Positions 22,890-30,922 of a stretch of DNA of 33,667 nucleotides are shown piece after piece. The translations under genes and the position numbers were made by a program. Positions within the stretch are counted from its first letter, which is position 1; every line of letters starts with the position of its first letter. The DNA is taken from NCBI GenBank assembly GCA_002726335.1, contig PBSR01000106.1, positions 1-33,667 of the forward strand. Direction: 5' to 3'. The notes beneath the pieces are model-generated. The model saw nothing but the letters and a program-made list of their open reading frames with translations. It made no database searches and was not told the origin of the DNA. This DNA comes from Gemmatimonadaceae bacterium (GTDB lineage Bacteria; Latescibacterota; UBA2968; UBA8231).

Positions 22890-24041
22890 ATGGCAGCCGA
22901 CGCAGAGAAGCCTGTCGTAGCCCATTGTGCCACGCCCTTCCTGTGGGATGGCGGCGGTTCCTGGATCTACAACCAGATCGCCTGGCTCGAGCGCTGGCGT
23001 CCCGTGGTTCTGACCCAGGAAGCCCGCAATCTCGACCAGTATCCCGTGGCCGACCTGTGGTCGTCTGAAGGGCTGGATGTGCCTCGACGACTGATCAACC
23101 GGATCGTACGCCGCTGGACGGGACAATATCCGTTCTATGGTGGGATTCTCCGCCGTGCCGGCGCCCGGGTCGTTCACGCCCACTTCGGCTACCAGGGCTG
23201 CCGGTGTCTGCGGGCGATCAGGAGTACCGGTCTGCCCCTGCTGACGACGTTCTACGGCGCCGATGCGACCAGCTTCGCCCGCCTGCCGCAATGGCGCCGG
23301 CGGTATGTCGAGCTCTTCGAGCGGGGCCGGCTGTTCCTGGCCGAAGGCGCGACGATGGCAGGGCATGTGGCGGCAGCTGGCGCCCCTCCCGAGAAGATCC
23401 GCGTCCACCACCTCGGTGTCGACACCCGGCAGATCCCGTTCCGTGAACGGGGTGCCGGAGACAGACCGGTGCACATTCTGATGTGCGGTCACTTCCGACA
23501 GAAGAAGGGATTCCCGGACGGACTGCGAGCCCTGGGGCAGGCCTTGCAGGGGGTTGCCAACATCGAAGTCAGAGTCACCATGATCGGTGACGGACCCGAA
23601 CGTGACCTGATTGGGCAGGCCATCGTCGATTCCGGGCTCGGGGACCGGGTAGAACTGTCTGGAGTCATGACGTATAAGCAAGTCCTACAAGCACTTGACT
23701 CTTGTGATATGATACTGGCGCCGAGCCGAACCGCCGACGACGGGGACTCCGAAGGGGGGGCACCGGTGATTCTACTCGACGCCCAGGCTGCCGGTGTCCC
23801 CGTGGTGGCGACAGCCCACGCCGACATCCCTGAGTACGTCGTCGATGGCGGGTCAGGGTTGCTGGCGCCAGAGGGAGACATCGACGCCCTTGTGGATGTC
23901 CTGCGGCAGATGCTGAGAGCACCGGAGAACTGGGCTGAAATGGGGCGAAGAGGCAGAGCCCACGTGGAGGCCGAATACGACGCTCTACGGCAGGCGCAAC
24001 GTCTAGAGGATATCTACGACGAACTGGCCGCTGACTCCTGA
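22890..24041 (+). CDS. Glycosyltransferase family 4 (GT-B)
   Basis: Cytoplasmic or membrane-associated sugar transferase of about 383 residues. The second Rossmann half carries VHILMCGHFRQKKGFPDGLRAL, MIGDGPERDLI, and the nucleotide-sugar signature GGAPVILLDAQAAGVPVVAT with IPEYVVDGGSGLLAPEGD. The N-terminal half has GGGSWIYNQI and VVHAHFGYQG, typical of exopolysaccharide or LPS glycosyltransferases. ATG at 22890 is preferred because GGAGG lies six bases upstream; a GTG 30 bases earlier would overlap the GNAT gene. It converges on a sulfotransferase gene with 20 bases between the stops. Both may modify the same surface glycan, which is inference. Confidence 0.9.
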   Translation: MAADAEKPVVAHCATPFLWDGGGSWIYNQIAWLERWRPVVLTQEARNLDQYPVADLWSSEGLDVPRRLINRIVRRWTGQYPFYGGILRRAGARVVHAHFGYQGCRCLRAIRSTGLPLLTTFYGADATSFARLPQWRRRYVELFERGRLFLAEGATMAGHVAAAGAPPEKIRVHHLGVDTRQIPFRERGAGDRPVHILMCGHFRQKKGFPDGLRALGQALQGVANIEVRVTMIGDGPERDLIGQAIVDSGLGDRVELSGVMTYKQVLQALDSCDMILAPSRTADDGDSEGGAPVILLDAQAAGVPVVATAHADIPEYVVDGGSGLLAPEGDIDALVDVLRQMLRAPENWAEMGRRGRAHVEAEYDALRQAQRLEDIYDELAADS

Positions 24042-24061
24042 TGGGGCTGCCGCAGAAGCTG

Positions 24062-24943
24062 TTACGCGGCGAACCGTAACCGCCAGCCAGCCCGCTGAGC
24101 CCGGGCACGGCCGGCGAGATCCTCGTGCAGCAGCAGGGCCTCGTCCGCCCCGGCCAGTCCTTCCAGGGGACCTGGTTCGCGGTGATGGACGGCCCCGGGA
24201 TCCAGCCAGTCGAGAGCGGCTCTCATGGCGCCTTCATCGCCCGGAAGACCGAGATAGTCCCGGCATCGGGCCAACTCATCCCGGGCCGAACCGGCGTCCA
24301 GATACCACTCGTGCAGGCTGACGAAGCAGCCGGTCTCGTCCACGATATCCAGCAGGATATGGCTGTACGCCGTCCACATGTGCAGAGCCAGGTCTTCTAC
24401 CGAACATCCCAGGGCGGGGGCCAGGGCCCCGAGGTCGGTGCGACGCGCGAGGGAACTGACGACGCTGGCCGGATGCCGAGTGATCACCGTGGGCCGAACT
24501 CTGCGGAAGCCCAACTCGACGAGGCTACTGAGCCAGAAAGGGAACAGCAGGACGCTGCGCGGATCCTTCCATCCCCAGAACGGGCGGCCCTCGAACTGGT
24601 CCGCCAGGTAGTTCTCGACGACGGTCAGATTCTCATCCGAGCGCTCCACCAGACCGCAGAGCCCAGGTACCTTCAACAGCTGGTCCCGGGTTCCATAGCC
24701 GCTCACGTGGCACCCCATAGCCTGTAGGAGACGCAGATCTACTTCATAGAAGAACTCGTTCTCCCAGAACCCTTTAGGATTATCTGCTTGAGGTTTCATG
24801 AGAGGTTCACCCAGGCTGACTCCCAGAAGATCGAGGGCCCGTGTGAACATCGAGGTGCCGCTTCGGTGCATGCCGAGGACGGGCACGACCACGGCGCCAC
24901 TTCTGGGCACGGGGTGGGTCAGGTCCGGGGATAGGGAGCTCAT
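24062..24943 (-). CDS. Sulfotransferase family protein
   Basis: Transfers sulfate from PAPS to a hydroxyl group of a carbohydrate, lipid or protein. 293 residues. The 5'-phosphosulfate loop is VLGMHRSGTSMFTRAL (about 22-37), 3'-phosphate-binding residues are in TVITRHPASVVSSLARR, and FWGWKDPRSVLLFPFW supplies the family WKDPR motif. Typical bacterial sulfotransferases are 250-350 residues, so this looks complete. It starts 21 bases after the MotE-like gene and ends convergent to a GT4 gene. The acceptor is unknown; a surface polysaccharide made with the GT4 enzyme is possible. Confidence 0.88.
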   Translation of the reverse strand: MSSLSPDLTHPVPRSGAVVVPVLGMHRSGTSMFTRALDLLGVSLGEPLMKPQADNPKGFWENEFFYEVDLRLLQAMGCHVSGYGTRDQLLKVPGLCGLVERSDENLTVVENYLADQFEGRPFWGWKDPRSVLLFPFWLSSLVELGFRRVRPTVITRHPASVVSSLARRTDLGALAPALGCSVEDLALHMWTAYSHILLDIVDETGCFVSLHEWYLDAGSARDELARCRDYLGLPGDEGAMRAALDWLDPGAVHHREPGPLEGLAGADEALLLHEDLAGRARAQRAGWRLRFAA

Positions 24944-24964
24944 AGCAGAAAGTCCTTCTTGTTT

Positions 24965-25600
24965 CTAACGAGCGGGGAGTCGGCGGATGATCTTCTCGAT
25001 GGCAGTTCGGCGCTGCGGCTTCAGCGTGCGCAGGATCGCGCCGCGCCGCGCCGCCCCCAGGTAGCCAAGGGTCAGGGCGGCGGTCTCGTCGTCCAGGGCT
25101 GAGAGCTCCGCCGACGCTTCCGCCACAGACATGGCGGCGAGTTGGCCGGCGAACTCTACGAGCATCTCGTCTCGGCTTTGATTCAGTGCCTTGACCTGCC
25201 GAGTCAGAGCTCGTTCGACGCCCTGCAGGCGCCGCTCGGTGACACGGGCGAGGGCATCGATCTCGGCCTTCCTGGCAGCCGGCGGCGGCAGGGGGCCAGG
25301 TATGTCGGAGAGCGGCGAGGGGGTATCGGGAACATCAGGAATACCCCGCAGACGACGATCCGCCTCCTCGTCGTAGAGCTCTTCTGCTTCAGGTGGACGT
25401 CGCAGCTGCGGTCCCGGGGGAGCCACCGCCACGCGGTCACTTGTCCTGGCCTGGCGGGTCCGTGCCCCTGACAGCACATCCGGTCCCAGGGCATAGCCCA
25501 GGACGGCGAGAATTGTCGTAAAAGACCCGGACATGGCCAACAGGACGATGAGGATCGACTTGGATGTCATGGCATGTGGCAACACGCCAGACGGGCACAT
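24965..25600 (-). CDS. MotE-like protein: membrane anchor, coiled coil, MgtE-N-like domain
   Basis: 211 residues. One N-terminal membrane helix (about 14-38), a Pro-rich stretch with PPGP and PLPPPAARK, a helical region (about 120-155) likely to form a coiled coil, and a C-terminal part (MSVAEASAELSALDDETAALTLGYLGAARRGAILRTL) like the MgtE intracellular/FliG-related repeat. This is the layout of the MotE/YlxF stator chaperone family. ATG at 25600 has GAGG seven bases upstream; a second ATG at 25570 would remove 10 residues. It precedes a sulfotransferase and is separated from the flagellar genes by the SUMF1-like and CBM9-like genes. No MotA or MotB gene is in the window, so the role is inference. 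Confidence 0.65.
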   Translation of the reverse strand: MCPSGVLPHAMTSKSILIVLLAMSGSFTTILAVLGYALGPDVLSGARTRQARTSDRVAVAPPGPQLRRPPEAEELYDEEADRRLRGIPDVPDTPSPLSDIPGPLPPPAARKAEIDALARVTERRLQGVERALTRQVKALNQSRDEMLVEFAGQLAAMSVAEASAELSALDDETAALTLGYLGAARRGAILRTLKPQRRTAIEKIIRRLPAR

Positions 25601-25769
25601 GGCGTCCTCGAAGAGGCAGAATCAGCCGTCCTGTCGCCTGGTCTATACGTAAGGAATGTACTCATGAAAAACTCATAATAAGCTGCGGAACAGGCAATTA
25701 GGGCGAGGCAGTCTCTACGTGGTGGAGCACGCACGAAACGTGCAGGTTCTGTTTCAGCAAAAGACGATC
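25601..25769. other. Gap upstream of the MotE-like gene
   Basis: 169 bases between the SUMF1-like stop and the MotE-like start, both minus strand. It is more AT-rich than its surroundings around 25650-25700. On the minus strand TTTTTC and TATAGA are 18 bases apart, at about 25645-25675, and may be a sigma-70-type promoter, but the match is weak. No sigma-28 or sigma-54 motif and no gene is visible. Confidence 0.3.
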
Positions 25770-26387
25770 CTAGTCCGCCCTGGCCCCCGACTCGCCGGAA
25801 CGGCAACAGCGAAAGCCGATGAGGTCGAGGCTGTAGTCGTGTGTCAGGTGGCGTCCGTAGCGGCCATCGGCGCGCGAGTAGTTGACGCTGTGGAACCAGG
25901 ATCCTCCGCGGACGACCCGCCAGCCCGAGGCGCGGTCGTACCAGCCATCCGTCCACTCCCAGACGTTGCCGATCATGTCATGGACACCGTCCGGCGTGCT
26001 GCAGCCTTCATAGTCGCCACTGGCAGCCGGCCCCCCGGAACGGACCCAGCGGTCGCCGTCCTGCCAGGGAGTGTTGCAGCGGCGTGGTTCGAATTCGCCG
26101 CCGTACCCAAACTCCAGATTGCCTTGTCCACGGCAGGCCTGTTCCCATTCGGCCTCCGAGCACAGGCGGTGGCCGCGGTCCGCACAGAGCTGACGGGCCT
26201 CCTCCCAGGTGACGTCGACCCTCGGCGTCTGACCGGCGATGTTCGGATACTCGTAGCGGTCGATCCAGAACTGCCCGACACGGACCTGACCGGCATCCTC
26301 CTCGAGCCGCTCCTGGCCACCCCCGGTTGCCGGCAACAGGGAGATGAGGACCAGGAGCAACAGCTGGTGGTGACCGGCTCGGCTCAC
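25770..26387 (-). CDS. SUMF1/formylglycine-generating-enzyme-like exported protein without catalytic cysteines
   Basis: 205 residues with a signal peptide (HHQLLLLVLISLLPATGG). The rest is an FGE-sulfatase (SUMF1) fold: VRVGQFWIDRYEYPN, VTWEEARQLCADRGHRLCSEAEWEQACRG, MIGNVWEWTDGWYD and VVRGGSWFHS, ending GFRCCRSG. In true formylglycine-generating enzymes two cysteines lie in the segment between RGGS and GFR; here that segment reads FHSVNYSRADGRYGRHLTHD and contains none. It is therefore probably a non-sulfatase-activating member, a binding or scaffold protein. GTG at 26387 overlaps the stop of the CBM9-like lipoprotein by 4 bases, so the two act together. No sulfatase gene is in the window. 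Confidence 0.88.
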   Translation of the reverse strand: MSRAGHHQLLLLVLISLLPATGGGQERLEEDAGQVRVGQFWIDRYEYPNIAGQTPRVDVTWEEARQLCADRGHRLCSEAEWEQACRGQGNLEFGYGGEFEPRRCNTPWQDGDRWVRSGGPAASGDYEGCSTPDGVHDMIGNVWEWTDGWYDRASGWRVVRGGSWFHSVNYSRADGRYGRHLTHDYSLDLIGFRCCRSGESGARAD

Positions 26388-27355
26388 GGGGTAAACTCGA
26401 TGACGCCGAAGCGACCGGGGTGGTGGAAACCGCGCTGGAAGGTGGGACTCCAGGCCGTGTACTCGGTCTGGTCTTCGTAGGCCTCGTCCTGGGGAGCCCT
26501 CTCAGCTTGTATCTGCTCGAGTTGCTGCTCCAGGCGGGTCCGCTCAAGAGACTCTTTCTCGCCGAGTTCCTCGAGACGACGGCGCAGGGGGCGGCTGCGG
26601 GCTTCGAGTTCTCGCAGGGCGGCACGGACGCCGGCACCGGCGCCACGTTCGATCCGGTAGAGATTGAGCCGCCAGCGGTCACCGACGGACGGTCGACCGC
26701 CGCCGACAATCGTCGGCGAGTACGCCGACCAGGGAATCGCCATCTCCACCGTCCAGCCGACATCCAGGTCGGTGCTGTCATTTACGGTCCCGTGGACCTC
26801 GACGGCGGTTCTGAGTCCGGCGATGTCCCAGTCGATGGCCGAAACCCAGGCCGGTTGCACCGAGCTGATATGCAGATCGACGATGGCATTGAGGGGATTA
26901 ACCTCGACCTCGAGGTAGTCGAGGCCGTCGCCGTCGGGATCGATGAAGGCCTCCACGACTTCCTCCGACCACATGGGATCGTCTTCCTCTGTATATAGGG
27001 CCCACATGTCCGGGTCACGGCAGGCGAAGGCGATGTAGAGGGCATCGTCGTCCCATACCATGCGAGCCCGCGTCGCATGCAGGACATGGCCGTAGTCGTT
27101 GAGGATTCGCTCCAGACCATTGATCTGCGGCGCCGCCGCCCAGTCGAATTCGTCGAGTCGACCGTCGACCACGATCGGCTCTGTGGCATGGCGGACAAGG
27201 TAGTGAGGAAGGGGCGCCTCGGAGAACGATGAGGAGGGTGGATCTGGCGTCGGCCCTCCGATGACGGGCGCAGTGGTCGCACAGGCTGTGATCGCTGCCG
27301 TCAGGGCGAGACACCGGCCCAGGCTGGTAGGTGACTGGCTCTTGGTCCTCGCCAC
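26384..27355 (-). CDS. CBM9-like carbohydrate-binding lipoprotein with C-terminal coiled coil
   Basis: About 323 residues from GTG at 27355, chosen because AGGAG is eight bases upstream and the N-terminus then gives a lipoprotein signal (RCLALTAAITAC, Cys about 24). Starting further upstream would run across the flagellar promoter. The main part is a CBM9-like or DOMON-like beta sandwich: PIVVDGRLDEFDWAAAP, MVWDDDALYIAFACRDPD, EVVEAFIDPDGDGLDYLEVEVNP, VGWTVEMAIPW and GDRWRLNLYRIER. Such domains bind sugars and often lie in exported enzymes of polysaccharide use. After about 245 comes a Glu/Arg-rich coiled coil, ending HHPGRFGVIEFTP. It overlaps the SUMF1-like gene by 4 bases and is divergent from the flagellar chimera. 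Confidence 0.8.
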   Translation of the reverse strand: MARTKSQSPTSLGRCLALTAAITACATTAPVIGGPTPDPPSSSFSEAPLPHYLVRHATEPIVVDGRLDEFDWAAAPQINGLERILNDYGHVLHATRARMVWDDDALYIAFACRDPDMWALYTEEDDPMWSEEVVEAFIDPDGDGLDYLEVEVNPLNAIVDLHISSVQPAWVSAIDWDIAGLRTAVEVHGTVNDSTDLDVGWTVEMAIPWSAYSPTIVGGGRPSVGDRWRLNLYRIERGAGAGVRAALRELEARSRPLRRRLEELGEKESLERTRLEQQLEQIQAERAPQDEAYEDQTEYTAWSPTFQRGFHHPGRFGVIEFTP

Positions 27356-27483
27356 GAGTTTTTCTCCTGTCCGATGGAGGGGGTAGGCGGGAAAGCTCGC
27401 AACCCACCCCGTCGGTGGCAACCGTGATGCCGGATTGGCATCGGCCCGGTCTGTCCGGGTCGGAATCGGTTCGTGCCGGGTCT

Positions 27484-27561
27484 GGAAAGTCTTTCCTGAG
27501 ACAGCCCTTCCCGGCACGGCTCTCGAAAGGCCGTAACTGAAGTGTATGTAGAGAGTTACGG
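27484..27561. promoter_or_regulatory. Two palindromes upstream of the sigma-54 promoter (candidate enhancer sites)
   Basis: GGAAAG-T-CTTTCC at 27484-27496 and the inverted repeat CCGTAACT (27531-27538) with AGTTACGG (27554-27561). They lie about 50-130 bases upstream of the expected transcription start near 27612, the usual position for an activator of sigma-54 promoters such as a FlrC/FleQ-like protein. The two do not resemble each other, so at most one need be the activator site; the other may serve the divergent lipoprotein gene. Confidence 0.4.
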
Positions 27562-27585
27562 GAATCAGTCGAAACCCTGTAGAAG

Positions 27586-27601
27586 TGGCACATCCCTTGC
27601 T
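27586..27601 (+). promoter_or_regulatory. Sigma-54 (RpoN) promoter of the flagellar chimera
   Basis: TGGCACATCCCTTGCT: GG at 27587-27588 and GC at 27599-27600, with exactly ten bases between, matching the -24/-12 consensus TGGCAC-N5-TTGC fully. The start of transcription should be near 27612, giving a leader of about 39 bases to the ATG at 27651. RpoN promoters commonly drive middle flagellar genes, such as flgF-type rod genes. The sequence also shows that an earlier in-frame GTG at 27585 cannot be the translation start, since it lies in the promoter. Confidence 0.85.
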
Positions 27602-27650
27602 TAAAGAGCACAGGGGACAGATTTCACCGGACCAGACCACGGGATCGAGA

Positions 27651-29816
27651 ATGATCGAAGGCATATACATCTCCGCGTCGGGCATGCTGCCCAAGTCCAG
27701 TCGCCATGAGGCGATCGCCAACAACCTGGCCAATGCCGAGGTTCCCGGCTTCAAACGCGACGCCATGTTTCTGCGCGAAATGCAGGAGTCCAAGAAGCGT
27801 CTCTCCGGCGACTATCCGGATTGGCGCATCAACCGTGTCGAGGGTGTTTGGACCGACTTCGATCAGGGACCTCTGCGACGCACCGGCGGCATGTTCGATG
27901 TGGCCATCAAGGGCAAAGGGTTCTTCGCTGTAGAGACGCCGGACGGCGTCCAGTACACCCGCAACGGCACGTTCGCCCGTAACAACGAGGGGGTTCTCGT
28001 CAACATGATGGGACATACCGTCCTCGACGTGAATGGCGAGCAGATCGCCGTCCCCAACGCCTTCTCGCAGCCCTTGATCGACGCCGATGGCATGATCAAA
28101 GGTCGCGATCCCATCCTCGGCATCGATACGGTTCTGGGCCAGTTGCAGGCGGGACAGGATGCCGAGGTCACCATCAACGGGATCACCCTGCGGCGCTCGA
28201 CGAACACGATCACCGATGCTGTACAAGGCGTGACGATGACGTTACGGGAGCCAACCGAAGAAGGCACGCCGATCGAAATCAGCGTCAGCAAGGATGATAC
28301 GTCACAGCTGCGTGCTCAACTCGAGGATTTCGTCGGTGAATACAACAATGCGATGAACCTGATCTCCGAACAGTTCCGTTTCGACGATGCCACCGAGACG
28401 GCGGGCCCGCTGGCCGGCGATTCTACCCTGCTTGGTGTGCAGTCGCGCCTGCGTTCGGCGGTCAACGGCAGTATCGCCGTCGAAGGAGAATTCAATGCCC
28501 TGGTCTTCATGGGCATCACCTTCGATCGCGAGGGGCAGTTGACGATCGACGACGAACGTCTCACAGACGCCCTCGACAACAACCTGGCAAGCGTCAAGAA
28601 GCTGTTCGTCGCTGAGGGCTCGACGACGGACAACAAGATCGAGTTCGTGCGCAGCAACGAGCGCACCACCGCCGGTGACTATGATGTCGACATCTCCACA
28701 GCTGCGGCGCGCGCCGAAGTGCTGGGCAGCCTCGACCTGAGTGCTGGTATCGCCGCTGATCAGACGGTGACGATCACCGAGGCGGGGGGGGACAGCAAAC
28801 TCGCCGAAGTGCAGTTGCAGGCCGGGGATGACACCGACGACATCGTCGCCAAGATCAACGCCGCCTTCAACAGTCAGGTGGCTGAGGTCCGGCGGGCGAC
28901 ACTGGCCAACACGACGGATGGCACGACGGCGATCACCGAACCCACCACCTTCGGACAGATCAACGGCGCCGGTGCCGTCAATGGCGACACGATCCGCATC
29001 CAGGGCACTACCCATGACGGCACGGCAGTGCAGCGCGAGTTCACCATCGCCGATGTCGATACCGCTACGGTGGGTGACCTGCTGGCCGACGTGCGTGCTG
29101 CTTTTGGCAACAATGTCAGTGCCAATATCGACTCCGAGGGACGTCTGCTCATCACCGACAATCAGGTGGGTCCGAGCAATCTGACCCTCGCTCTGGTCGA
29201 GAAGAACGAAGGTGATGGCACACTGGATTTCGGCTCCGTGGAGGTCGAAGACGAAGGCCGCTTCCAGATGGAGATCACGGCCGAGAACAAGGACGGCTTC
29301 CTGATGTTGCGGCACGATTCGTTCGGCGAACGGGCGGGTTTCACTGTGACTCAGTCCGTCGAGCAGCTCGGAATCGACACCGACGAACACATCGGTGTCG
29401 ACGTGCAGGGCACGATCAACGGCGAGACAGCCGACGGCTTCGGCCGCATTCTGACCGGTGTCAGAGACAATGACAAGACCGATGGTCTGGCGCTGCGCGT
29501 AACTGCCACCGCGGAGGAGGTCACAGGCACCAGTGACTTCGGCACGATCAACCTGGTGTACGGCGTCGGCCGCATCCTGGATGATACGCTGTCCTTCATC
29601 ACAGACAGCTTCGACGGCACTCTCAAGACCCGCGAAGACGCCATCGACGACACCATCGACAATATGCAGGACCAGATTGCGGCCATGGAACGGCGAGTCG
29701 AGCAGAAGCGGCTGAACCTCGTCGGCAAGTTCGCTTCTCTCGAGGGAACGCTGGCGACCTTGCAGTCCCAGGGCGATTTCCTTACCTCACAGCTGGCCGG
29801 CCTGTCCAGAGGCTGA
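27651..29816 (+). CDS. Chimera: FlgF/FlgG rod-protein N-terminus fused to FliD filament cap C-terminus
   Basis: 721 residues from ATG at 27651. Residues 1-about 150 are the N-terminal part of a flagellar rod protein: MIEGIYISASGMLPKSSRHE, IANNLANAEVPGFKRD, GPLRRTGGMFDVAIKGKGFF, YTRNGTFARNNEGVLV, with the DADGMIKG stretch that normally precedes the FlgF/FlgG middle. From about 155 the sequence becomes FliD: GQDAEVTINGITLRRSTNTI (168-187), GVTMTLREPTEEGTPIEISV, FVGEYNNAMNLI, GPLAGDSTLLGVQSRLRSAV, and a helical C-terminus that ends GDFLTSQLAGLSRG. The usual FliD start and FlgF end are both absent. The rod part suits the sigma-54 promoter just upstream; the cap part suits fliS 45 bases downstream. 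No stop or frameshift interrupts the join. This may be a real deletion fusion or an assembly join. Confidence 0.85.
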   Translation: MIEGIYISASGMLPKSSRHEAIANNLANAEVPGFKRDAMFLREMQESKKRLSGDYPDWRINRVEGVWTDFDQGPLRRTGGMFDVAIKGKGFFAVETPDGVQYTRNGTFARNNEGVLVNMMGHTVLDVNGEQIAVPNAFSQPLIDADGMIKGRDPILGIDTVLGQLQAGQDAEVTINGITLRRSTNTITDAVQGVTMTLREPTEEGTPIEISVSKDDTSQLRAQLEDFVGEYNNAMNLISEQFRFDDATETAGPLAGDSTLLGVQSRLRSAVNGSIAVEGEFNALVFMGITFDREGQLTIDDERLTDALDNNLASVKKLFVAEGSTTDNKIEFVRSNERTTAGDYDVDISTAAARAEVLGSLDLSAGIAADQTVTITEAGGDSKLAEVQLQAGDDTDDIVAKINAAFNSQVAEVRRATLANTTDGTTAITEPTTFGQINGAGAVNGDTIRIQGTTHDGTAVQREFTIADVDTATVGDLLADVRAAFGNNVSANIDSEGRLLITDNQVGPSNLTLALVEKNEGDGTLDFGSVEVEDEGRFQMEITAENKDGFLMLRHDSFGERAGFTVTQSVEQLGIDTDEHIGVDVQGTINGETADGFGRILTGVRDNDKTDGLALRVTATAEEVTGTSDFGTINLVYGVGRILDDTLSFITDSFDGTLKTREDAIDDTIDNMQDQIAAMERRVEQKRLNLVGKFASLEGTLATLQSQGDFLTSQLAGLSRG

Positions 29817-29861
29817 TAAAGAAGGCGTGGGCGAATTCCTCAGGGAGCCGATAGATACCAT

Positions 29862-30290
29862 ATGAACCGACCCGCACACAGGCAGTACAGCGAAGTCCAG
29901 ATCAAGACCGCCAACAAGGGCAAGCTCATCGTCCTGCTCTACCAGGGTGCGGTGCGTTTCATGCGCCGGTCCCTGATGCAGCTCGACGAGAAGGATATGG
30001 AGGGCAAAGGCAACAGCCTGATCCGTTCCCAGGATACCATCCTGGAGCTCATGTATGCCCTCGACCAGCAGCTGCTCGATGACGGCAATGAACTGGCTCA
30101 GAACCTGCAGCGGCTGTACCTGTACTGCTATCGTCGACTGGTGCACGCCAACACCCACCTCGATCGTGCCGCCATCGAGGAAGTGATCGAATTGTTCAAC
30201 AATTTGCTCGAAGCCTGGGAAAAAGTCTCGGCGCAGGGCCCTGAGGGCCCACCGGTGAGCCATCGCCCAACGGTGGCACTGACCGGATGA
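29862..30290 (+). CDS. fliS: Flagellar export chaperone FliS
   Basis: Binds the C-terminus of flagellin in the cytoplasm and stops it from polymerising before export. 142 residues, mostly alpha-helical. Family features: the opening YSEVQIKTANKGKLIVLLYQGAVRFM, then IRSQDTILELMYALDQ, ELAQNLQRLYLYCYRRLVHAN and IELFNNLLEAWEKV. It follows a FliD-derived gene, as is usual (fliD-fliS), and its stop overlaps the next start by 4 bases. The Shine-Dalgarno (GGGAG) is rather distant, about 15 bases from ATG. Confidence 0.94.
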   Translation: MNRPAHRQYSEVQIKTANKGKLIVLLYQGAVRFMRRSLMQLDEKDMEGKGNSLIRSQDTILELMYALDQQLLDDGNELAQNLQRLYLYCYRRLVHANTHLDRAAIEEVIELFNNLLEAWEKVSAQGPEGPPVSHRPTVALTG

Positions 30291-30724
30291 CACCGATGGC
30301 GCCTGACAAGCTGCAGCAGCTGCTGGAGATCCTCGACGAGCAGTGTGAGGACTACCAGTCCATGTACCGCGAAGGCGTCGCCCAACGCGACTGCTTGCGT
30401 GATGACGATCTGCGGGGTCTCAACGCCTCCACGGGCCGCATGAGGGCCCTGATGGACTCCGTCCGCGCGCGTCACACTCGCCTGCCGGTAGAGTTGATAC
30501 GGCTCGAACGTGAGCAGCCGGAGGTGGCAGAGCGCACCGAGTGTCTCCGGCACACGATCCAGTCGGTCCTCGACCTGCGGGATCAGAGTGAGCGGGCCGC
30601 CCGCGGCTTGCTGGGCGAGACGCGGCGCCAACTCAGGCAGGTCCGCACCGGTCGACGTGCATCTCGTGGCTACGGACGCCCGCCCGCCGCGCAGGAATCC
30701 CGGTTTGTGGACAATCTGCGCTGA
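30287..30724 (+). CDS. flgN: FlgN-like flagellar chaperone
   Basis: 145 residues, predicted to be nearly all helical in the first 115 (KLQQLLEILDEQCEDYQSMYREGVAQRD, DLRGLNASTGRMRALMDSV), ending in a loosely conserved tail with RASRGYGR and FVDNLR, as seen at the C-terminus of many FlgN proteins. FlgN escorts the hook-filament junction proteins FlgK and FlgL to the export gate. The start lies in an ATGA overlap with fliS. The fold and location support FlgN or FliT; I favour FlgN on the tail and on the following flgM, with moderate certainty. Confidence 0.7.
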   Translation: MTPMAPDKLQQLLEILDEQCEDYQSMYREGVAQRDCLRDDDLRGLNASTGRMRALMDSVRARHTRLPVELIRLEREQPEVAERTECLRHTIQSVLDLRDQSERAARGLLGETRRQLRQVRTGRRASRGYGRPPAAQESRFVDNLR

Positions 30725-30816
30725 CCGAGCCCTTCTCCCCGATCCTACAGCAGAACTCTCCCCGGGACGACTCCATATCCTGGTTGTCCGTTTCTGAGGC
30801 CCTGGGTATATTGGGC

Positions 30817-30843
30817 TAAAGTTTCCCGGCGAACCGCCGATAA
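30817..30843 (+). promoter_or_regulatory. Sigma-28 (FliA) promoter of flgM
   Basis: TAAAGTTT at 30817-30824 and GCCGATAA at 30836-30843, separated by exactly 11 bases, match the full FliA consensus. Transcription should start near 30850, about 70 bases before the flgM ATG. It sits in the 198-base gap after the flgN-like gene. It shows that the organism uses a FliA-type sigma factor and that flgM is under the sigma it inhibits. Confidence 0.9.
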
Positions 30844-30922
30844 GTAGAGATAGAGGCGGTAGGGCGACAGCATCCTGCACCAGCGGGTTTGCTCTCGCAA
30901 CTCAGAGCGAAGGAACAGAATC

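Noticed and set aside
25770..26387. True formylglycine-generating enzyme acting on sulfatases
   Set aside because: The active-site cysteine region has no cysteine and no sulfatase gene is nearby.
27585..27650. Upstream GTG as start of the flagellar chimera
   Set aside because: It lies inside the sigma-54 -24 element, so it would not be transcribed.
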